Assembly: GCA_047971145.1 (NCBI GenBank)
Contig: JBKDZL010000052.1
Location: 1 to 13,933 of the forward strand
Source of the DNA: JBKDZL01 sp047971145
Lineage (GTDB): Bacteria > Bacillota_I > Bacilli_A > Erysipelotrichales > Erysipelotrichaceae
Length of the DNA: 13,933 nucleotides
Direction of reading: 5' to 3'
Shown here in pieces: positions 7,547 to 12,935 of this stretch; the stretch's first letter is position 1; each line of letters starts with the position of its first letter. The notes under the pieces were generated by a model. That model saw only the letters and a list, made by a program, of their open reading frames with translations. It had not been told where the DNA came from and made no database searches. The position numbers and the translations under genes were made by a program.

Positions 7547-8338
7547 ATGAATATAATTCAAGAATTGGTGCTAAAAGCAGATATAGTTAAAGAATTAAGA
7601 CAACTTGGCATTAATGAAGGAGATGTAATAGAGGTACACTCTTCTTTATCACAATTTGGTTATGTGGTGGGTGGTGGTTTAAGTGTGGTTGAAGCTTTAA
7701 TGGAAACTGTGGGTCCTGAGGGCACTATTGTTATGGCTTTTCACAACAGTAATAATTCAGAGCCTGCAAAGTGGTGTAATCCTCCTGTTGCTTTGGATTT
7801 GATTGATACTATTAGAGATAATATTCCAGCTTACCATCCTAAAATTACTACATTAACTAAAATGGGAGCGGTAGTAGAATGCTTTAGGCATTTAGATAAT
7901 GTTAGCTATAGTGATCATCCAACTTTCCCTTTAATAGCGTGGGGTAAATATGCTGATGTTATAGTAGCAAATCAGAGTATTAACTTTCCTATGGGTGATA
8001 ATAGTCCTCTGGAGCGTCTTTATGATTTAGATACAAAAATAGTTTTATTAGGTGTTAGTTATGATAATTGTACAGGAATGCATTTGGCAGAATATATGAG
8101 TAAAACTAATCCTATTGTTTTAGATGGTGCTGCAGTATATGAGAAGGGTCAAAGAGTCTGGAAGAAGTATTTAGATTTAGAATTAGATCCTGATAAGTTT
8201 TTAACAGTTGGTGAGAAAATGGAAAGTAAAAAATTAGTAAACTGTGGTAAGATTGGTAAGGCTGAAGTAAAGGTGTTTGATTTTAAACAAGCTATTGCCT
8301 ATACTTATAATTATGAATTAAGAAAGAATGGAAAATAA
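7547..8338 (+). CDS. Aminoglycoside N(3)-acetyltransferase (antibiotic_NAT) family protein, YokD-like
   Basis: This 263-residue protein belongs to the AAC(3) fold family, which moves the acetyl group of acetyl-CoA to an amine; classical members inactivate aminoglycosides. The family blocks appear in order: VHSSLSQFGYVVGG at residues 30-43, TLTKMGAVVECFR at 102-114, SDHPTFPLIAWG at 122-133 (His124 is in the active-site block), MGDNSPLERLY at 149-159 and LLGVSYDNCTGMHLAEY at 167-183. The domain begins within the first few residues, so ATG 7547 is the right start even though no Shine-Dalgarno precedes it. It leads an operon and ends two bases before the NusG-II gene. Chromosomal YokD-like members have uncertain substrates, so a resistance role should not be assumed; the operon context suggests another acetylation target. 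Confidence 0.9.
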   Translation: MNIIQELVLKADIVKELRQLGINEGDVIEVHSSLSQFGYVVGGGLSVVEALMETVGPEGTIVMAFHNSNNSEPAKWCNPPVALDLIDTIRDNIPAYHPKITTLTKMGAVVECFRHLDNVSYSDHPTFPLIAWGKYADVIVANQSINFPMGDNSPLERLYDLDTKIVLLGVSYDNCTGMHLAEYMSKTNPIVLDGAAVYEKGQRVWKKYLDLELDPDKFLTVGEKMESKKLVNCGKIGKAEVKVFDFKQAIAYTYNYELRKNGK

Positions 8339-8340
8339 TA

Positions 8341-8721
8341 ATGAGTAATTTTTTTAAAAAAAGAGAAGTAATTTTTATGATGATTTTATTGTTGTTGGTG
8401 GCTATCATTTTGCTTGTGTGGTCTTTTTTGTTTAACACTAAAGGTAATAGCGCAATTATTTATTATGGTGAAACTATTATTTATGAAGTAGATTTAGTGG
8501 AGAATCAACCAGAAGAAGAATTTAAGATTGAAGGTTATGAAGATGTAGTATTCAAATTATATGAGGATGGCTCTATTGCTTTTATTGAGGCTGATTGTCC
8601 TGATCATGTTTGTATTGATACGGGAAAGATATCTCAAGTGGGTCAAGTGGCTATTTGTTTACCAAATCAAATTATGGTGGTAATTAATGGTCCTGAAAAG
8701 ACGGATTTAGTTCTAAGTTAA
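8341..8721 (+). CDS. Membrane-anchored NusG domain II protein (EetA-like)
   Basis: This 126-residue protein has one N-terminal membrane segment (about residues 10-31) followed by a small extracytoplasmic domain of the NusG_II family (PF07009). The family signature is clear: ADCPDHVC at residues 84-91 and CLPN at 106-109, giving three cysteines, Cys86, Cys91 and Cys106. Despite the family name it is not the transcription factor NusG. Genes of this family sit beside Gx transporter genes in extracellular electron transfer loci, where the Listeria counterpart is called EetA; the biochemical role is not settled. It starts two bases after the AAC(3)-like gene with only a weak GGAAA upstream, so coupling is likely. 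The family is firm and the electron transfer role is inferred from neighbours. Confidence 0.88.
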   Translation: MSNFFKKREVIFMMILLLLVAIILLVWSFLFNTKGNSAIIYYGETIIYEVDLVENQPEEEFKIEGYEDVVFKLYEDGSIAFIEADCPDHVCIDTGKISQVGQVAICLPNQIMVVINGPEKTDLVLS

Positions 8722-8722
8722 A

Positions 8723-9226
8723 ATGAGAAATAAAAATATTAAGAAAATGGTTTTAACAGCTTTGTTTTTTGCCTTAGCTTTAGTTCTAGCTTTTGTAGAA
8801 ACAATGATTCCTTTGAATTTTGGTGTACCAGGTGTCAAATTAGGTTTGGCTAATATTATGGTGATGTTGGCGATTTTTTTAATTGATAAAAGAAGTGGCT
8901 TAATGATCGCAATTTTAAAAGGTTTATATGTTTTTATGATTAGAGGTTTAATATCAGGAACTCTGAGTTTGACAGGGGGTATTTTGTCTTATTTAATAAT
9001 CGTTTTACTATTGCATTTCATGGAAGATAAGCCATCATATATTATTTTAAGTATTTCAGGGGCAATATTGTTCAATTTCGGTCAAATGCTTGCCATATCA
9101 TTTTTTTATGGTACAATAAGTATGATATATTATCTTCCAGTATTATTAGTCTCAGCTATTATTACAGGTAGTATTACTGCAATGTTGGTGGGATTGATAC
9201 ATCAGAGGATTAATATAACTATCTAA
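8723..9226 (+). CDS. Gx transporter family / heptaprenyl diphosphate synthase component I-like membrane protein (EetB-like)
   Basis: This 167-residue hydrophobic protein has about five membrane segments and carries the family block ETMIPLNFGVPGVKLGLANI at residues 26-45, diagnostic of PF07456 (Hpre_diP_synt_I, also called Gx transporter). The family resembles small substrate-binding components of ECF-type importers. In Listeria the homologue EetB is needed for extracellular electron transfer. The name as a prenyl synthase subunit is historical, and no prenyl synthase gene is nearby here. The ATG lies one base after the upstream stop with no Shine-Dalgarno, so translation should depend on coupling to the NusG-II gene. 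The family is firm and the transported substrate unknown. Confidence 0.88.
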   Translation: MRNKNIKKMVLTALFFALALVLAFVETMIPLNFGVPGVKLGLANIMVMLAIFLIDKRSGLMIAILKGLYVFMIRGLISGTLSLTGGILSYLIIVLLLHFMEDKPSYIILSISGAILFNFGQMLAISFFYGTISMIYYLPVLLVSAIITGSITAMLVGLIHQRINITI

Positions 9227-9233
9227 AAGATAG
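9219..9233 (+). other. Intercistronic hairpin at the lipoprotein ribosome binding site
   Basis: CTATCT (9219-9224) and AGATAG (9228-9233) are perfectly complementary around an AAA loop. The hairpin spans the stop codon of the Gx transporter gene, and its last base is the first G of the GGGAGG Shine-Dalgarno (9233-9238) of the lipoprotein gene. It could influence initiation or mark a stabilised 5' end for the lipoprotein message. Confidence 0.45.
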
Positions 9234-9246
9234 GGAGGAAAAATTA

Positions 9247-10245
9247 ATGAAAAAGTTTTTTAGTATTTTAATGAGTGCTTTATTAGTACTTTCATTAGTT
9301 GGTTGTGGAGGAACAACTACTGATGAGTCTGCGAGTTTGAAATTAGGTTTCGGCGCAGTTGCGAACATTGCAAAGAGTAAAGATGCTGCTGCTGATGCAG
9401 ATGGGTTATCATATGGTTATGTAACTCAAGCTGGTGTTTTAGTTGATGCTGATGGAAAAATCACTAAAATAGTATTAGATTCAATTCAAGCGAAAGCTAA
9501 TTTTGATGCTACTGGTGCTGTTACTTCTGATTTAACTGTTGCACCTGTTAGTAAAAAAGTATTAGGTGATGATTATGGTATGAAGGAAACTTCTGCTGAT
9601 GGTGGTTTAGGTCTTGAGTGGTTTGAGCAAGCTGCTAATTTTGAAGCTTGGGCTGTTGGTAAAACAGTTGAAGATTTACAAGCTGCTGTAAATGAAGAGG
9701 GTTATCCTGCAGATACAGATTTAGCTACTGGTGTTTCTGTAGATATTTCTTCTTGGATTGCTGCTACTGTATTAGCTATGGAAAATGCTGTTGATTCTGC
9801 TGCTACTGCTGAGGATACTCTTAAATTAGGAACTACTGCTTCAATTAGTGAAAAAGATATTGGTAAAATCCGTTCTGCTATCACTTTTGCTGCTTATACT
9901 TTAAATGGTGATGATGTGATTACTGCAAGTATCGTTGATGCTATGAATATTGATGTTCTTTTTGATGAAACTGGTAAAATTACTAGTGATTTAACTACTA
10001 CTTTTAAAACAAAATTAGTATTAAAAGAAGAATATGGTATGAAAGAAACTTCTGCTGAAAATGGTATTGGTCTTGAGTGGTATGAACAATCTAATAATTA
10101 TTCTGCTCATGCTGTTGGTAAAAAAGTGGCTGATTTAGCTGCTGATGCTGATGAAGAAGGAAATGTTGTTAATGAAGATTTATCAACTAAAGTTTCTGTT
10201 GTAATTTCTGGTTGGATCAAAGCGTTTGAAAACGGTATTCAATAA
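9247..10245 (+). CDS. Two-repeat lipoprotein resembling a divergent FMN-binding domain (PplA-like) protein
   Basis: This 332-residue protein has a lipoprotein signal with lipobox L-V-G-C at residues 17-20; Cys20 is its only cysteine. The rest is two homologous units of about 140-150 residues (31-181 and 192-330) sharing YGMKETSA, GLEW, EQ and AVGK blocks. The first unit has VLVDADGKITKIVLD near residues 64-78, like the V-x-x-D-x-D-G-x-I entry strand of FMN_bind domains, and each unit ends with D-L-[AS]-T-[GK]-V-S-V before a helix. That is where FMN_bind proteins carry the [ST]GAT flavin attachment site, here altered (DLATGVS at 158-164, DLSTKVS at 311-317). It sits between eetB-like and apbE genes, so an extracytoplasmic flavoprotein carrier is the best guess. 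A strong GGGAGG and tuf-like codon choice suggest high expression. Lipoprotein and repeats are certain; flavin binding is inferred. Confidence 0.72.
   Translation: MKKFFSILMSALLVLSLVGCGGTTTDESASLKLGFGAVANIAKSKDAAADADGLSYGYVTQAGVLVDADGKITKIVLDSIQAKANFDATGAVTSDLTVAPVSKKVLGDDYGMKETSADGGLGLEWFEQAANFEAWAVGKTVEDLQAAVNEEGYPADTDLATGVSVDISSWIAATVLAMENAVDSAATAEDTLKLGTTASISEKDIGKIRSAITFAAYTLNGDDVITASIVDAMNIDVLFDETGKITSDLTTTFKTKLVLKEEYGMKETSAENGIGLEWYEQSNNYSAHAVGKKVADLAADADEEGNVVNEDLSTKVSVVISGWIKAFENGIQ
9337..9789 (+). repeat. Lipoprotein internal repeat unit 1
   Basis: This stretch encodes residues 31-181, the first of two homologous units. Its best-conserved core, residues 105-141, matches residues 258-294 of unit 2 at 24 of 37 positions without gaps, which supports an internal duplication. 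Confidence 0.85.
9820..10236 (+). repeat. Lipoprotein internal repeat unit 2
   Basis: This stretch encodes residues 192-330, the second homologous unit. It is more diverged at its start (the YVTQAG-type strand is replaced by FAAYTLNGDD) and has Lys315 where unit 1 has Gly162 in the putative flavin site, so the two units may not be functionally equal. Confidence 0.85.
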
Positions 10246-10260
10246 TTTATATTAAAAATG

Positions 10261-10298
10261 AAAAGGAGAGAAGGACGGGCAACTGTCCTTCTTTATTT
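10261..10298 (+). promoter_or_regulatory. Shine-Dalgarno, hairpin and start arrangement ahead of apbE
   Basis: AAAAGGAG (10261-10268) is the only good Shine-Dalgarno here, but it lies 30 bases from the ATG at 10299. Between them AGAAGGAC (10269-10276) pairs perfectly with GTCCTTCT (10285-10292) around an eight-base loop. If the hairpin folds, only TTATTT (10293-10298) separates the stem from the ATG, giving near-ideal spacing. The T-rich sequence after the stem is weak, so a partial intrinsic terminator is the alternative reading. Confidence 0.6.
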
Positions 10299-11327
10299 AT
10301 GATGAAAAAAATAGTTATAGTTTTATTGGTGATGATGCTTTCTGCTTGCTCTAGTGTTAGTGGTAGTGAGCGATTTAGTACTGTAGAGTATGATTACTTT
10401 GATACGGTTATTCAAGTTTTAGCCATGAGTGAGAGCGAAGCTAATTATCAAGAAGAAGAAAAGTTTATTTTTGAAAGAATAGAGTATTATAATCAACAGT
10501 TTGATATTTATAATGAATATGAAGGTGTTAATAATATGAGAACAATAAATCAAAATGCTGGTATTAAACCAGTTGAAGTAGACCAAACTATTATTGATGT
10601 TTTATTGTTTTCTAAGGAAATGTATGAGCTGACAGATGGTAAGGTTAATGTCGCTATGGGTCCTGTTTTATATCTTTGGCACTTACAAAGAATTGCTGCT
10701 CAAACTAGTGATAGAGAGGGTGAGCTTCCTAATCAGAATGAGCTAGATGCTGCTAACCTTTTAACTGATATTAATAAAATAATTATTGATGATGAAAATA
10801 ATACGGTTTATTTAGAAGAAAAAGGCATGCGTCTTGATGTGGGCGCTGTTGCTAAAGGTTACGCTGCTCAAAAAGTTACAGAGGAATTAATTGCTGAGGG
10901 TTATGATAATTATGCAATAAGTTTTGGTGGAAATGTTATCACTAAAGGACATAAAGAAAATAATCAACCTTGGCGTATTGGTGTTAGTGATCCTAATGGT
11001 GGAGCTGATTTGGTTTATTTAGATTTAGTTGATAAAACTGTTGTTTCTAGTGGTGATTACCAAAGATATTTTATGGTTGATGGAGTGCGCTATCATCATA
11101 TTATTGATCCTTTAACATTATATCCGGCTAATTATTATCGGGCTGTTAGTATTGTGTGTGAGGATTCAGGTTTAGCTGATGCTTTATCTACAGGAGTCTA
11201 TTTGATGGAACTTGAAGCTGCTTTAGCTTTAATTGAATCTCTTGATGGTGTTGAGGCATTATTCATTGATGAAAATAACGAACTAATTTATAGTAGTGGT
11301 TTTGAGGATTATCTAGTCCAAGAATAA
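10299..11327 (+). CDS. apbE: FAD:protein FMN transferase (ApbE family lipoprotein)
   Basis: This 342-residue protein is the extracytoplasmic enzyme that moves FMN from FAD onto a threonine or serine of a target protein. It has a lipoprotein signal with lipobox L-S-A-C at residues 14-17. ApbE motifs follow in order: GKVNVAMGP at 114-122, LDVGAVAKGYAA at 179-190, ISFGGN at 207-212, SSGDYQRYF at 250-258, HHIIDP at 266-271 and DALSTGVY at 294-301, the last contributing metal-binding residues. The HIIDP-x-TG-x-P loop reads HIIDPLTLYP, losing one glycine. The start is ATG 10299 or the adjacent ATG 10302. As the last gene of the operon it most likely modifies the adjacent lipoprotein, as FmnB does for PplA in Listeria, although that substrate lacks the standard site. 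Confidence 0.94.
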   Translation: MMKKIVIVLLVMMLSACSSVSGSERFSTVEYDYFDTVIQVLAMSESEANYQEEEKFIFERIEYYNQQFDIYNEYEGVNNMRTINQNAGIKPVEVDQTIIDVLLFSKEMYELTDGKVNVAMGPVLYLWHLQRIAAQTSDREGELPNQNELDAANLLTDINKIIIDDENNTVYLEEKGMRLDVGAVAKGYAAQKVTEELIAEGYDNYAISFGGNVITKGHKENNQPWRIGVSDPNGGADLVYLDLVDKTVVSSGDYQRYFMVDGVRYHHIIDPLTLYPANYYRAVSIVCEDSGLADALSTGVYLMELEAALALIESLDGVEALFIDENNELIYSSGFEDYLVQE

Positions 11328-11359
11328 AGCTTAGCAATTAATTAATTTAATAATTAAAA

Positions 11360-11424
11360 GTAAATAATAAGAGTATAAGACGATGAGATTCAATATTTCA
11401 AAAGCAAATGCTCTTTTTATTTAC
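11360..11424 (+). terminator. Long-loop inverted repeat between apbE and tsaE, possible terminator
   Basis: GTAAATAATAAGAG (11360-11373) is complementary at 13 of 14 positions to CTCTTTTTATTTAC (11411-11424), with a 37-base loop. It is followed by CTTTATCTTTT, a broken T-run. It is the only plausible end for the apbE operon transcript in the 132-base gap, but the long loop and AT-rich stem make it a weak terminator by normal criteria. Confidence 0.45.
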
Positions 11425-11444
11425 CTTTATCTTTTATAGATAAG

Positions 11445-11453
11445 TGTTATAAT
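11445..11453 (+). promoter_or_regulatory. Extended -10 promoter of the tsaE operon
   Basis: TGTTATAAT (11445-11453) is a perfect TATAAT with the TGn extension and no convincing -35 box, identical over nine bases to the dipeptidase promoter at 3950-3958. Seven bases downstream of the -10 is the A of the tsaE ATG at 11460, so the transcript should begin at or next to the start codon. Confidence 0.68.
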
Positions 11454-11459
11454 AAACTT

Positions 11460-11909
11460 ATGTTTATTTTAGAAACTAATAATAGTGAAGAAACTCAAGA
11501 TTTAGCCTCTAAAATTGCCCTTAAACTTTGGGCGGGCTCAACAATTCTTTTAACTGGTGATTTAGGTGCAGGTAAAACCTGTTTTACCCAAGGATTAGCT
11601 CGAGGCTTAAATATTAAAAAAATTGTTAATTCTCCAACCTTTACTATTTTGAAAATCTATAATGAGGGTAGATTGCCCTTGTATCATTTAGATGCTTATC
11701 GCTTAAGTTCAGGTTTTCAAGATGTAGGATTTAGTGAATTAATAGAGGATGATGGTGTAATGGTGGTTGAGTGGCCTCAATATTTGCAACCTTTGTTACC
11801 TAAGCAATCTTTAAATATCAATATTGAATGGCTTAGTGCTGATCGAAGAAGAATTACTATTAGTGCAACTGGAGATAAGTATATTAATTTATTAGAGGAG
11901 TTATTATGA
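11460..11909 (+). CDS. tsaE: tRNA t6A37 synthesis ATPase TsaE
   Basis: This 149-residue protein is full length for TsaE, the P-loop ATPase that binds the TsaB-TsaD complex and resets it during threonylcarbamoyl transfer to A37 of ANN-decoding tRNAs. The Walker A motif GDLGAGKT is at residues 33-40, the SPTF switch at 58-61, HLDAYR at 76-81 and VVEWP at 102-106. No Shine-Dalgarno precedes the ATG, and the promoter suggests a leaderless message. The N-terminus is as expected for the family, so a later start is unlikely. Its end overlaps tsaB by four bases (ATGA). Confidence 0.96.
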   Translation: MFILETNNSEETQDLASKIALKLWAGSTILLTGDLGAGKTCFTQGLARGLNIKKIVNSPTFTILKIYNEGRLPLYHLDAYRLSSGFQDVGFSELIEDDGVMVVEWPQYLQPLLPKQSLNINIEWLSADRRRITISATGDKYINLLEELL

Positions 11910-12505
11910 TTAGCTTAGCAATTGACACTTCATTTAATTATTTAGTTTTAGCTTTGATAAAAGATGATGAAATTCTCGATTCATTATTTCTTTTGTGTCC
12001 TAAACAACAATCAGAAATCACTGTACAAGAGATAGCCAAACTTTTGGCAAAGAATGATGTTAAAGCTGGTGATTTGGAAAATATCATTATCTCTAAAGGG
12101 CCTGGTAGTTATACAGGTGTTAGAATAGCTATGAGTATTGCAAAAGTTTACACTAGTCAATTAGCTATTAAATTATATACTCTATCTACTTTGCAGTTAT
12201 ATGCGGGATTAAATGATATGTTGGTGCTAATAGATGCTAGAGGAGAGCGAGTTTATTTAGGGATTTATCAAAATGGTAAAGCAATCGTTAGTGATCGAGT
12301 TTTATCACTAGAGTCCGCTGCAGACTTACAAAAACAATATCAAGCTTTTAAGATCTATGGACATGGTGAGCTGATAAATTTGAGTAATAATTTTAATGAT
12401 ATTAGTGGCAATTTCTTGCTATTGAAAGATCAATGGGAATTAGTTGAAAATATTCATACGCTTACTCCAGAATATCTTAAAGATATTAGTGCTTATGGAC
12501 ATTAA
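11906..12505 (+). CDS. tsaB: tRNA t6A37 synthesis protein TsaB
   Basis: This 199-residue protein has the ASKHA-type fold of TsaB, the inactive-like partner of TsaD that dimerises with it in the t6A synthase. The N-terminal strand ISLAIDTS is at residues 2-9 and the signature GPGSYTGVR at 65-73. It is shorter than many TsaB proteins (about 220-240 residues), the C-terminal lobe being compact. GAGGAG lies just upstream, and the ATG overlaps the TGA of tsaE. Its last codons overlap the start of rimI in another frame, so the operon is tightly coupled. Confidence 0.94.
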   Translation: MISLAIDTSFNYLVLALIKDDEILDSLFLLCPKQQSEITVQEIAKLLAKNDVKAGDLENIIISKGPGSYTGVRIAMSIAKVYTSQLAIKLYTLSTLQLYAGLNDMLVLIDARGERVYLGIYQNGKAIVSDRVLSLESAADLQKQYQAFKIYGHGELINLSNNFNDISGNFLLLKDQWELVENIHTLTPEYLKDISAYGH

Positions 12506-12935
12506 AATAGCAGAGATAAGTGAGCTAAATGCTTTAGTAGAAATAGAGGAGTTATTGTATAGTGATCCTTATAGTTTAGAACAGCTGACTTATGAATTAA
12601 ATGAAAATCCTTTTTCTAAAACAATAGTTTTAAAAATAGTGGATAAAATTGTAGCAATGGCGATTTATTGGATAATTTTTGATCAAGTGCAAATTGTTAG
12701 AATAGGAGTATTACCAAAGTATCGAAATAAGAACTATGCTCAAAGTATGTTGAATTTTATTATAGATGATAGTCGTCCTGCTGGTTGTGAAATAATCACA
12801 CTAGAGGTCAGAGCTAGTAATGCTGCAGCAATAGCCTTGTATGATAAAAATGGTTTTGAGTGTGTCTCTTCACGGAAGAATTATTATCAAAATCCATCAG
12901 AGGATGCATTGGTGATGATGAAAGGATTAATATGA
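12495..12935 (+). CDS. rimI: Ribosomal-protein-alanine N-acetyltransferase-like GNAT protein (RimI)
   Basis: This 146-residue GNAT acetyltransferase is RimI-like; RimI acetylates the N-terminal alanine of ribosomal protein S18. I place the start at ATG 12495, overlapping the end of tsaB by 11 bases, because upstream in the same frame only a TTG at 12444 is available and its 17 extra residues are not family-like. The IVRIGVLPKYR strand is at residues 67-77, the catalytic Glu in LEVRASN at 103-109, and LYDKNGF at 115-121. The acetyl-CoA P-loop reads RNKNYA (77-82), with Asn where the usual R-x-x-G-x-[GA] has its first Gly. The gene lies between tsaB and tsaD, a common arrangement in Bacillota. 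Its TGA stop overlaps the tsaD ATG. Confidence 0.9.
   Translation: MDIKIAEISELNALVEIEELLYSDPYSLEQLTYELNENPFSKTIVLKIVDKIVAMAIYWIIFDQVQIVRIGVLPKYRNKNYAQSMLNFIIDDSRPAGCEIITLEVRASNAAAIALYDKNGFECVSSRKNYYQNPSEDALVMMKGLI

Noticed and set aside
7547..8338. Calling the AAC(3)-family gene an acquired antibiotic resistance gene
   Set aside because: Base composition is like its neighbours, there are no mobile element signs, it is embedded in a redox-type operon, and YokD-like chromosomal members are common without proven resistance function.
8341..8721. Calling the NusG-II domain protein a transcription elongation factor
   Set aside because: It lacks the NusG N-terminal and KOW domains and has an N-terminal membrane anchor followed by a cysteine-rich extracytoplasmic domain.
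12444..12494. Extended N-terminus of RimI from an upstream TTG
   Set aside because: The 17 extra residues are not like RimI N-termini and lie wholly inside tsaB; ATG 12495 gives the expected family start.
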